Positions 16,034 through 26,666 of a stretch of DNA of 64,000 bases are shown piece by piece; the first letter of the stretch is position 1, and each line of letters starts with the position of its first letter. Origin of the DNA: Arenibacter sp. P308M17 (GTDB lineage: Bacteria > Bacteroidota > Bacteroidia > Flavobacteriales > Flavobacteriaceae); the NCBI RefSeq assembly GCF_003426735.1, contig NZ_QVON01000002.1, positions 744,001 through 808,000 of the forward strand. Reading direction: 5' to 3'. The notes under the pieces are model-generated. The model had not been told where the DNA came from and did not search any database. It saw nothing but the letters and a program-made list of their open reading frames with translations. A program made the translations under genes and the position numbers.

Positions 16034-19000
16034 TTAAATCTCCCTATGCGACCCGCTTTTTTCCTTTAACTTCCTCGGGCTCTTCCCAAACTCCCTTTTA
16101 AAACATTTCGAAAAATATTTGGGGTCGTTAAAACCCACCAAAAAAGCGGCCTCGGATACGGAGTAATTACATTCGGCGATTAAGACGGCCGCCTTTTTAA
16201 GGCGCATGGTCCTAACAAAGTCCACTATCTTCTTCCCGGTCAGCCCCTGAAATTTTCTATAAATGGCGGAATAGCTCATATTTAGGTCCTGTGAAAGATC
16301 TTCGGTCTTAAAATCTGGATTACTGATCTGATTTTCCACAAGATGTATCAAATTCTCTAGAAAAACCTCATCTTGGGACCTATTTCCCCCATTTTTGGGC
16401 GTAGTAATTAAATCGTTCTTATATTTCATGATCAACCGATCACTACGGGTAATGATGTTGTTCACCTTTAAAACCAGTTCATTGATATTAAATGGTTTAT
16501 TAATGTATTCGACCGCACCGGCCCGCAACCCTAAGATTTTATTTTTTGCCGCTTTTTTGGCGGTAAGCAATATTATTGGGATATGGGTAGTAAGTTCGTT
16601 TTTTTGGAGCATTTTGCTCATTTCAATTCCGTCCAGTTTGGGCATCATGATATCACTTATTATCAGATCAGGGTTATGTTCCATGGCCAGGGCATAACCT
16701 TCCTCCCCATTTTCTGCCAGAAGAACATTATAGTAATCGTTAAAAATATCTTTCAATGATATCTGTAGTTCATAATTATCCTCCACCACCAATATGGTCT
16801 TTGCCAATTTAGCAGTACCCGTGCCCATATTTTCCTCCTTCAAATCATAATCCACTTCCTCAACTTCTACCATTGCCGCTTCCATGGCTCCCTCGTTTTC
16901 AACATCCTCCCTCCTGTTTTTATCAATTGGAAAGCTAACGCTAAAGCAAGTGCCCTTAATGGGGTCCGATTTTACATCTATCTTCCCTTGGTGCAGATCT
17001 ACCAATTCTTTGGTCAATGCCAGGCCAATCCCGGTACCTGCTTTTTGCTTCCCGGTATCGGCCTGATAAAACAATTGAAAAACATTTTCAAGTTCCTCCC
17101 TTGGAATACCAGGTCCAGAATCGGTAACGGATATCTTTACATTTCTATCCCAGTCCTCTACTATTACATCCAAGGTAATGGCCCCGCCTTTAGGGGTAAA
17201 CTTGAAGGCATTGGATAAAAGATTAAAGAATATATGTTCCATTTTATCCTTGTCGTACCACATTTTCAATTCATCACAGGGGTAACTACATCTAAAGTTG
17301 ATGCCCTTGAACTTAGCTTGCTCTTCAAAGGAGCTGGTTATTTCCGATAGATCGGCAACAATATTGTGCTCTGCCGCCCTCAACACCAATTTTTCCAATT
17401 CCTTGTCCCTTAAGGAGGTTAATTCGAATACAATTCTGGACAAGCGATTTGCGTTGTTGGAAATTAATCTTAATCGCTGTTGCAACAGTACATTGCCACT
17501 TTTCACGGCACGTTGCAACATGTTTTCCAAGGGAATCAAGATCAAGGTCAGTGGGGTCTGGATTTCATGCGACATCTTGGCAAAGAAATCCATTTTTAAT
17601 GCATAAAGCTCCTTTTCATGTTTGTGTTCCAACTCATCGGCAATTACCCGGTTCCTAAGTCTGATCCAGACGACCATTCCGTAGACGAGGCCGAATACTA
17701 TAAGTAAATAAATAAACTGGGCCAGGTTTGAACGCCAAAATGGCCGTGAAATACTTATGGCAACCGATTTTTCCTTAATATCCCAGTCTCCATTACCGGT
17801 ACTGGCCTTGACTTCAAAAACATAATTTCCGGGAGGGATATTGGTATAGGTTGCCAGACGCTCCTTTTCGGAATCTATCCAGTTATCATTAAAACCTTTT
17901 AGCCGATACGCATAATTATAATTGGAAAACAACACATTGTCTATTGCCAAAAACCGGAAGGAAAATGAGGATTGATCATGATCCAATTTCAATAACTCCA
18001 ACTTCTCCACCCCTTCTTCCACCTGATCCGGAATGACCTTTATGGCAGGCTGGTTCAGGATTTCTATGTCTTCAATAAACAATTTGGCTATAGTTTCCTC
18101 TTTTTTAATTTGATTGGGCTTAAAGTAGCTTACCCCGTTCAGGCCCCCAAAATAAATATTCCCCTCCCTACCCTTATGTGCACTTCTTTGCATAAAGGAA
18201 TCATCCTGTAGGCCATCTACTTTTTGAAACACCCTCGATATGGAATCCCTCACGTTTATATGCCAGATACCCTTGGTGGAACCCAACCATAAATTGTCCG
18301 GGTCCTCCAATACTACGGATCTAAAGATGGTATTGTCATAGGTCCCGTTTATATTTATTTTTTCCAGCTGTTGATCCGCTATATTAAATTTAATCAATCC
18401 ACCACTTACCATTACCAGCCAAATGGCATCGGTACTGCTAGCGGCCATGGACCATATATCGTAATTCTTATTGGTAATGAGCGTATCGGCAACATGTTGG
18501 TACCTGGTAAAATTGGATTTGGCAATGTCTTTTTCATCTTCATTGAACCTAAATAATCCTCCTCCGTTATAGGCAAGCCAGACGGTACCGGAGGCATCCT
18601 CAACAACAGATTGGGAAATGGACCCTACTAAACCGACCGTGCCATTTTCAAAACGTGCCAACAATTTGTCGTTGGAAAACAAATAAATTCCCATGTCGGT
18701 CGTTACCCATATCCTATCTTTGGAGTCCTTAAAAATAAATCGAACGTCCAGGACCATATTGTTCCTGGAATTGCTCAATGGTACCTTGGAGAACCCACCT
18801 TTATCCGGACGATACACCCATAGTCCGTTTTTATAAGTTCCCATCCATATATTACCATTATTATCCTCATTGATAGAGTGGATATAAAACCCTTTACTTT
18901 GGGCCGAATTGTTAAAAAATTGCGCTTCCTTTCCATTGGGAGCCACCTTGGTGACCCCGTCCCCGTCCGTCCCTATCCACAACGTTCCATCCATTGCCCT

Positions 19001-20113
19001 GTAAGAGGACAACACCCGTGAAGGACTTCCCAGAACAGCTCCCGAATGATAATTTATCTGATTGTTCCTATTGCGCAAGATGTTTATATCCCCATAATTG
19101 GTAAGTACCCATAAATTGTTTTTAAGGTCTTCATTTATTCCGATCACCGTATTGGTACTCAAGGAAAACCCATTAAGATGATTGTGCTTGTAAATCGTTA
19201 ATTCGCCAGACTCCGTATCTATTCTGTACAATCCATTTCCGTCCGTTCCCAACCAAACAAAACCATTAACATCACAATACATTGCCGTAAACAATTCATT
19301 TAACTGACTTCGCCATTGCGCATTTATAATCCCATCCTGAACAAAGGATTCTTTGTCAAAATCATATACCATTATACCATGCCCCACATAGGAAGAACCT
19401 ATCCAAAGTCTATTTTTTTTATCCAAGAGCAATAGGCTGTTATCGGCCAAGGTGTAGTCATATGGCACCTCCAATTTCTCCAGACGCTTGGTTTCCAAGT
19501 AATAAATATAAAGAGGTCCCTTATAGGTACTTACTATTAATTGATCGGATTTCCTAAGGACCATGGAGTTGATCTCATTAAGGCCCGGGGTATTCACCGG
19601 AATAGTGGTTATACTATCCAATACACCCTTCCCATGGTCATAGGAATAAATGTCCCCTTTGTCCGTAGCCAACCAGATAACACCATCTCCCTCCTTAACA
19701 ATAGTGACCTTATGCCTCTTCTGGAAGCCCTCTATGGCATTGTCTATGGACAAAAATGTTCCATTTTTCTCCAAATAGGATATTTGTCCGTTCATGGACA
19801 GGGCCCAAATTACCCCTTTGGCATCCTTCACTATTTTTTTAACCTCATCCGAAGCGGTACCCTCCTTAAAAATAGATCCCTTGGGAATGAATTCGAAATT
19901 GTAACCATCGTACTTGGAAATTCCTTCAGCATGGGCCAACCAAACAAACCCTAGGCTATCCTGTACGGTGTGGGTTACCTTTATATTACGATTGTCCAGT
20001 TTACTGGAAAGGTGGATAAAATTGGAAGAATGTTGCCCATATGAATAGGACCGGCAAAACAACGCCAGTATTAAGAAAACGTAAATCCTATTCCTATTTA
20101 ACTTCTTGTTCAA
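16034..20113 (-). CDS. Hybrid two-component system regulator (HTCS: sensor kinase, receiver, AraC DNA-binding)
   Basis: A 1359-residue one-protein signalling system typical of polysaccharide-utilisation loci. Order: signal sequence (1-26), periplasmic beta-propeller repeats of reg_prop type (about 40-680, with many VWLA, LWIGT, IWMGT blades), Y_Y_Y domain (about 715-785), one transmembrane helix (about 797-818), histidine kinase with H849 (KMSHEIQTPL), ATPase with N-box NLLSNAFKF and GTGIGLAL, receiver with phosphoacceptor D1154 (IISDIMMP), and an AraC-type double helix-turn-helix (about 1265-1352). The H-box has Gln where Arg is usual (HEIQTP), a minor change. It should sense an oligosaccharide in the periplasm and activate the adjacent susC/susD operon and GH109-like gene. 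Confidence 0.95.
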   Translation of the reverse strand: MNKKLNRNRIYVFLILALFCRSYSYGQHSSNFIHLSSKLDNRNIKVTHTVQDSLGFVWLAHAEGISKYDGYNFEFIPKGSIFKEGTASDEVKKIVKDAKGVIWALSMNGQISYLEKNGTFLSIDNAIEGFQKRHKVTIVKEGDGVIWLATDKGDIYSYDHGKGVLDSITTIPVNTPGLNEINSMVLRKSDQLIVSTYKGPLYIYYLETKRLEKLEVPYDYTLADNSLLLLDKKNRLWIGSSYVGHGIMVYDFDKESFVQDGIINAQWRSQLNELFTAMYCDVNGFVWLGTDGNGLYRIDTESGELTIYKHNHLNGFSLSTNTVIGINEDLKNNLWVLTNYGDINILRNRNNQINYHSGAVLGSPSRVLSSYRAMDGTLWIGTDGDGVTKVAPNGKEAQFFNNSAQSKGFYIHSINEDNNGNIWMGTYKNGLWVYRPDKGGFSKVPLSNSRNNMVLDVRFIFKDSKDRIWVTTDMGIYLFSNDKLLARFENGTVGLVGSISQSVVEDASGTVWLAYNGGGLFRFNEDEKDIAKSNFTRYQHVADTLITNKNYDIWSMAASSTDAIWLVMVSGGLIKFNIADQQLEKININGTYDNTIFRSVVLEDPDNLWLGSTKGIWHINVRDSISRVFQKVDGLQDDSFMQRSAHKGREGNIYFGGLNGVSYFKPNQIKKEETIAKLFIEDIEILNQPAIKVIPDQVEEGVEKLELLKLDHDQSSFSFRFLAIDNVLFSNYNYAYRLKGFNDNWIDSEKERLATYTNIPPGNYVFEVKASTGNGDWDIKEKSVAISISRPFWRSNLAQFIYLLIVFGLVYGMVVWIRLRNRVIADELEHKHEKELYALKMDFFAKMSHEIQTPLTLILIPLENMLQRAVKSGNVLLQQRLRLISNNANRLSRIVFELTSLRDKELEKLVLRAAEHNIVADLSEITSSFEEQAKFKGINFRCSYPCDELKMWYDKDKMEHIFFNLLSNAFKFTPKGGAITLDVIVEDWDRNVKISVTDSGPGIPREELENVFQLFYQADTGKQKAGTGIGLALTKELVDLHQGKIDVKSDPIKGTCFSVSFPIDKNRREDVENEGAMEAAMVEVEEVDYDLKEENMGTGTAKLAKTILVVEDNYELQISLKDIFNDYYNVLLAENGEEGYALAMEHNPDLIISDIMMPKLDGIEMSKMLQKNELTTHIPIILLTAKKAAKNKILGLRAGAVEYINKPFNINELVLKVNNIITRSDRLIMKYKNDLITTPKNGGNRSQDEVFLENLIHLVENQISNPDFKTEDLSQDLNMSYSAIYRKFQGLTGKKIVDFVRTMRLKKAAVLIAECNYSVSEAAFLVGFNDPKYFSKCFKREFGKSPRKLKEKSGSHREI

Positions 20114-20155
20114 ACTGCTTCAATTTCAATTAATCCTCCCTAATTCTGGACTTAA

Positions 20156-20163
20156 CAAATGTA
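20156..20163 (-). promoter_or_regulatory. -7 box upstream of the HTCS gene
   Basis: Reads TACATTTG on the minus strand, an exact TAnnTTTG match, 42 bp upstream of the HTCS start codon. Confidence 0.5.
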
Positions 20164-20341
20164 CCCAAAATTGACCTTACCCTAAAGGGGATATTTTATG
20201 CAAAAAGGTGGAAAAAAACACTAAATAACCCAATTATCCGAAAATTTACCCCTAGAACGCAGAAAAAGAACACCTAAGTAATTAACATAATATTAATATT
20301 TGCGAAACACAATGATCAAGTATCCCAATTTAAAGTAACAT

Positions 20342-21706
20342 ATGAACCAGAGAAGAAATTTTATTAAAAAGACTGCCATTACAGGGGCCGGCATAGCATT
20401 ATTGCCCAACTTGAGCTTAGGAAATGGTTTTGCAAAAGACACCCAAAAATTGAGAGTGGGCGTAATAGGTGTCGGACTCAGGGGAACCAATCATTTGGAC
20501 AACCTTTTAAAGAGAACCGATGTTGTGGTAACCGCCATTTGCGACATAGACCAAAACCGCATTGATATTGCTCAGGATCATATTGTAAAAGCAGGCCAAA
20601 AAAAGGCAAAAGCCTTTGGAAAGAATGAACAGGATTACAAAAATCTATTGGCATTGACAGAGGTGGATGCTGTGGTCATTGCCACTCCTTGGTTATGGCA
20701 TACCAAGATGGCGGTAGATTCCATGAAGGCCGGGAAATATACCGGGCTCGAAGTATCAGCGGCCAATACTCTTGAAGAGTGTTGGGACTTGGTAAACACC
20801 CATGAAGAAACGGGTTCCCATCTTATGATATTGGAAAATGTCAACTACAGACGGGATGTGCTTGCCGTATTGAATATGGTTAAACAGAATGTTTTTGGGG
20901 AACTTTTGCATTTCAGATGTGGATATCAGCACGACCTTCGAGGGGTAAAGTTCAATGATGGCAAAACTGCCTACGGAAAAGGTGCCGAGTTCGGCACCAA
21001 GGGTATCTCGGAATCGGCCTGGAGAACACAGCATTCCTTGTTGAGGAATGCGGATGTATATCCAACCCATGGCCTTGGACCCATAGCGGTTATGGCAGAT
21101 ATAAACAGGGGCAATCGTTTACTTTCGCTTACCTCACATGCTACCAAAGGTGTTGGCCTGCATAAATATATTGTAGATACTGCTGGCGAAAACCATCCCA
21201 ACGCCAAATTAAAATTTAAACAGGGAGATATCATTACCTCCACCATAGAGACCTCCAATGGGGAGACCATCATTGTTACCCATAATGTAAACAACCCCCA
21301 CCCCTACTCCTTGGGCTTTAAGGTTCAGGGGGGCCAAGGACTTACGGACTTTGATTACCACACCCAACGCATCCATATTGAAGGTACTACAGAGGGACAT
21401 GGATGGGAATCCATGGACAAATGGTTTGAAAAATATGATCATCCGCTTTGGAAAAAATTTGGTGATGGTGCTACCGAAGCGGGCCATGGAGGAATCGATT
21501 TCTTTGTCATGAACGCCTTTATAGAATCGGCCAAAGAGAATATTGCCCCTCCCATGGATGCCTATGACGCTGCTGCCTGGAGTGCGGTTACCCCACTGTC
21601 CGAGCTATCTATAGAAAACAATGGGGAACCACAGGATTTCCCTGATTTCACCAGGGGCACTTGGATAAAGAGAAAACCGTACAACTGGATAAAGGATACC
21701 TACTAA
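20342..21706 (+). CDS. GH109-like Gfo/Idh/MocA protein (alpha-N-acetylgalactosaminidase type)
   Basis: A 454-residue protein with a twin-arginine signal (RRNFIKK, residues 4-10), so it is exported folded with cofactor. The Rossmann motif GVIGVGLRG (40-48) binds NAD. Several features match family GH109 rather than ordinary dehydrogenases: ENVNYRRD (165-172), WRTQHSLLRNADVYPTHGLGP (227-247, Tyr240 and His243) and GHGGIDFF (381-388). GH109 enzymes cleave alpha-N-acetylgalactosaminides by an NAD-dependent redox mechanism, and some accept beta-GlcNAc-type substrates. It is divergent from the HTCS gene and upstream of susC, which supports a role in the locus. The exact glycosidic linkage is inference. 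Confidence 0.82.
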   Translation: MNQRRNFIKKTAITGAGIALLPNLSLGNGFAKDTQKLRVGVIGVGLRGTNHLDNLLKRTDVVVTAICDIDQNRIDIAQDHIVKAGQKKAKAFGKNEQDYKNLLALTEVDAVVIATPWLWHTKMAVDSMKAGKYTGLEVSAANTLEECWDLVNTHEETGSHLMILENVNYRRDVLAVLNMVKQNVFGELLHFRCGYQHDLRGVKFNDGKTAYGKGAEFGTKGISESAWRTQHSLLRNADVYPTHGLGPIAVMADINRGNRLLSLTSHATKGVGLHKYIVDTAGENHPNAKLKFKQGDIITSTIETSNGETIIVTHNVNNPHPYSLGFKVQGGQGLTDFDYHTQRIHIEGTTEGHGWESMDKWFEKYDHPLWKKFGDGATEAGHGGIDFFVMNAFIESAKENIAPPMDAYDAAAWSAVTPLSELSIENNGEPQDFPDFTRGTWIKRKPYNWIKDTY

Positions 21707-21751
21707 AAATTACCAAAAAGATTTTGAGTTGTTTGATTAGTTGTTTTTCAT

Positions 21752-21779
21752 AACCCATTTCATGAAAATGGAATGGGTT
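21752..21779 (+). terminator. Hairpin after the GH109-like gene
   Basis: Stem AACCCATT/AATGGGTT with a 12-nt loop, 46 bp after the stop. Only a weak T-run follows, so it may be an attenuating or processing hairpin before susC. Confidence 0.35.
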
Positions 21780-21887
21780 TAAAACCAAAACACACAAATA
21801 ACCTTGGCCAAGGATCATACTCTGATAGACCGCCAGAAGAATTTTGCAATTTTTAAACTCAACCAATTATTAACTTAAACTAGATCA

Positions 21888-24800
21888 ATGAAAAAACCAT
21901 TCTATTATTTACTAATTCTATTTTTGAGCGTAGGTCATTTTGCCCATGCTCAAAATATAACGGTCCAAGGAACCGTTTTCGATGACAATGGAGTTCCTCT
22001 ACCTGGAGCTTCAATCGTAGTTAAAGGAACCACTAGCGGAACACAAACCGACTTTGATGGTAATTTTTATATAGACGTACAAGGTTCGCAATCCATATTG
22101 GCTGTATCCTATCTTGGTTTTAAGCCACAGGAAATAATTGTGGGTAACCAAACACAGGTAAATATCACCTTGGCCCCAGATGCTACACAATTGGACGATG
22201 TAGTTTTGATTGGGTACCAAAAAGTCTTTAAAAGGGATGTTACCAGTGCGGTATCCAGTATTAAGAGCGAGGATATTGAAGGAATCCCGGTATTGGATGT
22301 ATCAGGGTTGATAGCCACCCAGGCCACAGGTATTCAGAGCGTAAATATGACAGGGGCACCCGCAGGCAGGGGAGCTTTAATTATTCGTGGCAATACAAGC
22401 ATCGGAGGCAATATTGATGCCGATTTAGCTTATAGTAGCCCATTATATGTAATTGATGGGGTCCAGACCAGCCTAGAGGATTTGGCAGGTTATGGTGTTT
22501 CCAATGTAGACTTCTTGGCCTCGCTTAACCCTAACGACATTGCCAGCATAGATGTTCTTAAAGATGCCTCGGCAGCGGCCATCTACGGATCCCGGGGAGC
22601 CAATGGGGTTATTATTATTGAAACCAAGAAAGGTGTTGCGCTAGACAAACCAGAATTTTCGTTTTCCTCCAGTTTGGGATTGCAGCCAAAACCCAACTTG
22701 GTACCCATGTTGGTTGGGGCAGCCGAACGCCAAGCTAAAATGGGGATGATCCAAAGATGGTGGCATACGGACGAATTACAATCCGATCAAACACCAATGG
22801 TCTTGACCGATAGTATAAACCCAGCATTTAACAACAATATAGATTATCAAGGCCTGTTCTATAAAACGGGGATTGATCAGCAATACGACTTCAGTGTTCG
22901 AGGTGGCAGTGAAAAAACCAACTATAGGGTTTCACTTGGATATGACAATCAGGAAGGTGTTATAAAGGGGACCGGGGTAGACAGGATTACTTTTTCTTCC
23001 AATCTCAATTTTAAGGCCGGTGAAAAATTTCGCGACCAATTAATTACACGGTTTACGCATACCGATCTACAAACTGGACAGGGAAATCCTTACCAAGGAA
23101 GTTTTAACCTTAACTCTTCCTTACCAGTGGATCCTGCTGGACTACAATCTTCCCTTTTTTATATCACAGACGAAAGAACACAGTCGTTAAGCGGTGAACT
23201 GGAAGGAAAGTTGAACGAGGATAGAACCGTAAACTTTACCATTTCCAATTTTGCCACCTATGATCTTTTACCAAGTCTTAGCCTAAATTCACAATTAAGT
23301 TTCGTATATGACAGTAATAAAAAGAACTTTTATGAGCCGTCTACCATACGGACAGAAGGAGATGGTTTTGCTAGTTATGCCCTGTATAACAGAAAAAACT
23401 TGACTGCTGAAACCTATTTAAGCCTCTTTAAAAACATAGGCGCCAATAACGATCATGAAGTTACCGGAGTATTGGGAAATAGAGTGGATTACAACAAATA
23501 TGAGGACATGGCCATGACCGCCTTTGGTTTTGGTAGTGATGCTATTCAAACCATTAACAACAGATACACCCAGGACCAGATAAGTGGATACACCGATATT
23601 AGTGCCAATGCTTTGGTATCCTATTTTGGGCGTGTGAGCTATAAGTACAAAAATCGTTACATGATTGGTGGAAACTTCAGTATCGATGGTTCTTCCAGAT
23701 TTGGTAAAGATGTGCGTTGGGCCAAGTTCCCTTCCCTAAATGCAGGTTGGGTTATTTCGGATGAGCCCTTCCTTAAACCCCACATTTCCGGTTTTATAGA
23801 TTATTTAAAGATAAGGGGTAGCTGGGGTATCAACGGGAAGCAATTCCCGGAAAACTACTTACGTTTCGGAAAATACAATCTAGGTTACGGTGGTAATCCA
23901 TATTGGGCCAATCAAATGAATGTTTCCAGCTATGGAGGTGTAACCGGAGTTATTCCAAATTACGACCAAATTGGGAATGCATCCCTTTCATGGGAAGAAA
24001 CCGAACAATGGAATATTGGGTTTGATCTGGATATGTTCAACAGAAGGGTAAGTCTCGCGTTTGATGCGTACAACAAGAGTACGGACAAGCTATTTTTTGA
24101 CGTAGCTTTCCCTGCCTACTCGGGTTATAATTCCGCTCCCACCAATGTTGCCGGGGTCTTAAACTACGGTTGGGAATCCATGCTACGTTACCACGTTTTC
24201 CCCAGGACCAACGATCTTCGCTTGGAGTTGTCCGTAGGTTTTGCCCAGAACAAGAATTACGTTTCCAAATTGCCCAATGGCAATCAGGATTATATAGGTG
24301 GAGATTACGGATATGTAGTTGGGCGTCCCCTAAACCTATATAAAATGTTCATTAATGATTATATTATTGATGATTTGGACCAATTGCCTGTAAATCCATT
24401 TACTGGAGAGCCTTTACAAGGTAAATCCGCTTGGGCCAGCATCCGACCCGGTTTTCCAATATGGCAGGATCTTAACGGGGATTATTTACTTAATGAAGAA
24501 CACGATCTTAAGTTAACTACGGACTACTCTCCTATTCCCGATATTACCGGTTCTTTCAATATCAACCTACAGTATAAAAAATGGTATTTCCAGGCCTATA
24601 GTCAATTCTCGTTTGGTGCCGATATTAAAAATACTGTGCTAAATAGTTATATGGATAGCTACGATAGAGGAGGTGATGATTGGGCAAGAAGAGGACTTGC
24701 AGACCTAAGTGATTATACTTTTTGGCAGCAACCCGGTGATGGTGCTGCAGGAGTAGACTTTCCTGCAATGTACCCACAGAGCCCTACGCTTGGAGCCTTT

Positions 24801-25079
24801 TACGGTTTCAGGGACAATCAGACGCTTTGGATAGAAAGCGGTGACTATTGGAAAGTCAACAATGCTTCAATTGGATACACTTTTGATCAGAACGACAACT
24901 TTATGAAGAACATTGGACTATCACGTTTAAGAATCTACGGAGCTATGTTGAATCCTTACCAGTGGCAAAGATCCAAGAAGGTGGTAGATGCCTCCATGGT
25001 GGATGCCAAAGGACATACTTATGGAAATGGATATCCACAAGCTAGGACAATTACCATTGGAATTGACACAAAATTTTAA
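21888..25079 (+). CDS. SusC/RagA-family TonB-dependent outer-membrane transporter
   Basis: A 1063-residue outer-membrane protein. A signal peptide (to about residue 22, AHAQ) precedes a carboxypeptidase D regulatory-like domain (VQGTVFDDNGVPLPGASIVVKG, 25-100), the plug domain with the SusC signature DVLKDASAAAIYGSRGANGVIII (about 222-246), and a TonB-dependent beta-barrel to the C-terminal Phe. It has no extra N-terminal signalling domain, in line with control by the HTCS rather than a sigma/anti-sigma pair. It imports oligosaccharides with energy from TonB, capped by the SusD partner encoded 10 bp downstream. Confidence 0.97.
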   Translation: MKKPFYYLLILFLSVGHFAHAQNITVQGTVFDDNGVPLPGASIVVKGTTSGTQTDFDGNFYIDVQGSQSILAVSYLGFKPQEIIVGNQTQVNITLAPDATQLDDVVLIGYQKVFKRDVTSAVSSIKSEDIEGIPVLDVSGLIATQATGIQSVNMTGAPAGRGALIIRGNTSIGGNIDADLAYSSPLYVIDGVQTSLEDLAGYGVSNVDFLASLNPNDIASIDVLKDASAAAIYGSRGANGVIIIETKKGVALDKPEFSFSSSLGLQPKPNLVPMLVGAAERQAKMGMIQRWWHTDELQSDQTPMVLTDSINPAFNNNIDYQGLFYKTGIDQQYDFSVRGGSEKTNYRVSLGYDNQEGVIKGTGVDRITFSSNLNFKAGEKFRDQLITRFTHTDLQTGQGNPYQGSFNLNSSLPVDPAGLQSSLFYITDERTQSLSGELEGKLNEDRTVNFTISNFATYDLLPSLSLNSQLSFVYDSNKKNFYEPSTIRTEGDGFASYALYNRKNLTAETYLSLFKNIGANNDHEVTGVLGNRVDYNKYEDMAMTAFGFGSDAIQTINNRYTQDQISGYTDISANALVSYFGRVSYKYKNRYMIGGNFSIDGSSRFGKDVRWAKFPSLNAGWVISDEPFLKPHISGFIDYLKIRGSWGINGKQFPENYLRFGKYNLGYGGNPYWANQMNVSSYGGVTGVIPNYDQIGNASLSWEETEQWNIGFDLDMFNRRVSLAFDAYNKSTDKLFFDVAFPAYSGYNSAPTNVAGVLNYGWESMLRYHVFPRTNDLRLELSVGFAQNKNYVSKLPNGNQDYIGGDYGYVVGRPLNLYKMFINDYIIDDLDQLPVNPFTGEPLQGKSAWASIRPGFPIWQDLNGDYLLNEEHDLKLTTDYSPIPDITGSFNINLQYKKWYFQAYSQFSFGADIKNTVLNSYMDSYDRGGDDWARRGLADLSDYTFWQQPGDGAAGVDFPAMYPQSPTLGAFYGFRDNQTLWIESGDYWKVNNASIGYTFDQNDNFMKNIGLSRLRIYGAMLNPYQWQRSKKVVDASMVDAKGHTYGNGYPQARTITIGIDTKF

Positions 25080-25089
25080 ATTATAAACG

Positions 25090-26634
25090 ATGAAACAGAT
25101 AAAAAGTTTTAAAACATATATCATGGTCCTATGTCTTCTAGGTGCAGCCAGTTGTTCCGATTTGTTGGACCAGGAGCCGATAAGCATTACCCATCCCGAT
25201 GTTTTTTGGGATAGTCAGGCCAACGCCGAACAAGCCGTAGCAGGTGCCTATGGTCTATTTAAGGAGGCTATTATGACACAATCCAATTTTTTGTATTGGG
25301 GTGAATGGACCGGGATGACCTTTATGAACAGTCGTAACTGGATTGTTGACTATATTGAAGGTAGTGGCAATTACGTTTTGGCATACCGCGATGCTTCCAT
25401 GAACTGGAAAAACTTCTACAGGGCTGCCAACTGGGCCTATACCATTGAGCAATATATTACCGACATGCCCGTGGATATGTTCGATTCCCAGGCAGAAAAG
25501 GATCGTCTTTTAGGAGAAGCTGCATTCATTAGATCACTGACCTATTTTTATATGGCCCGTATTTGGGGAGATGTGCCCATTGTAGAGCAATCGATAGAAA
25601 GTTCTGACCAGCTTATTTCAGAAGACGGATACATTGTGGAAAATGCGAGGGTAGATGAACTTGAGGTTTTGGATTATGCGTTGGAAGCCGTTAATAAATC
25701 CATAGGATTACTGCAATATTCCAGTCCCGGAGCTTCCAATTGGGCCATAACCGCCAATAAGGCAAGCGCTGAAGCCTTAAAAGCCCATATTACTCTTTGG
25801 TATGCCGGTAGGGACAATGACAATCCGGAAATGATTCAACAAGCCATTGACGCAACTACATCGGTTATCAATAATAGTGGTGCCAGTTTAATCGATTACG
25901 TAAATGAGGGTGAAGAAGGTTTTGATGAAATGTGTATTGGCCAATCCAAGACAGGCTTGTTCGAAATCAACATCAGCTCGGATATGAACGAATCCTTTAG
26001 GTTGATCCAATATGATGATAACCACACAGGACTCACCTTAAATTACCCGGTTTGGCAAAGTGTCAATACGGGAATAAGCCCTTATATGGATCCGGATTTC
26101 TATGGAAATGAGATGATGGCCACAGATGCGGATAGGGCCAACGATGTTCGTAAAGATCTTTTCTTTTATGAATATGGGACCAATACAGATTACGCTTATC
26201 TTCAGAAATATTCGCATTCCGCACAAGATGAAGCTTCCGAAGATGCCTATGCCCAATTTTCCGAGTCCAATATCTTAATTTTTAGGTTGGCCGACATGTA
26301 TTTATTAAGAGCAGAAGCCAATGCTAGAAAGGGCGTTTCCGGACCCGCTATTTCCGATTTAAATACTATAAGAAGTAAAGCCAACGTACCGGATTATACA
26401 GGTGGAACAGACCGTGAATCCCTTATGAAGGCCATATTTGATGAACGTGCCATTGAATTGGTTGGTGAAGCGCATTCCGGATATGATAGAATCCGAATGG
26501 ATTATTACGACGGAGTGCCATGGGCAAATCAAGCAAGAAATGCAAAAAAAGGGTATTTCTGGCCTATCCTTCCGGCCGTGATATCCAGGAACCCCTCTAT
26601 TCTACAGACTGAATATTGGAGAGGTAAATTGTAG
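25090..26634 (+). CDS. SusD/RagB-family surface glycan-binding lipoprotein
   Basis: A 514-residue lipoprotein (lipobox LLGAASC, about C22) followed by the SusD start DLLDQEPISITHPDVFW. It has TPR-like helices characteristic of the family (AEQAVAGAYGLFKEA, RLLGEAAFIRSLTYFYMARIWGDVPIV) and the C-terminal segment LADMYLLRAEANARKGVSGPAISDLNTIRSKANV. It forms the lid of the SusC transporter and binds glycan at the cell surface. It is co-transcribed with susC (10-bp gap) and with the two following lipoprotein genes. Confidence 0.96.
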   Translation: MKQIKSFKTYIMVLCLLGAASCSDLLDQEPISITHPDVFWDSQANAEQAVAGAYGLFKEAIMTQSNFLYWGEWTGMTFMNSRNWIVDYIEGSGNYVLAYRDASMNWKNFYRAANWAYTIEQYITDMPVDMFDSQAEKDRLLGEAAFIRSLTYFYMARIWGDVPIVEQSIESSDQLISEDGYIVENARVDELEVLDYALEAVNKSIGLLQYSSPGASNWAITANKASAEALKAHITLWYAGRDNDNPEMIQQAIDATTSVINNSGASLIDYVNEGEEGFDEMCIGQSKTGLFEINISSDMNESFRLIQYDDNHTGLTLNYPVWQSVNTGISPYMDPDFYGNEMMATDADRANDVRKDLFFYEYGTNTDYAYLQKYSHSAQDEASEDAYAQFSESNILIFRLADMYLLRAEANARKGVSGPAISDLNTIRSKANVPDYTGGTDRESLMKAIFDERAIELVGEAHSGYDRIRMDYYDGVPWANQARNAKKGYFWPILPAVISRNPSILQTEYWRGKL

Positions 26635-26666
26635 ACTAATTTTTAGAACTAAAGAAAACAATCACG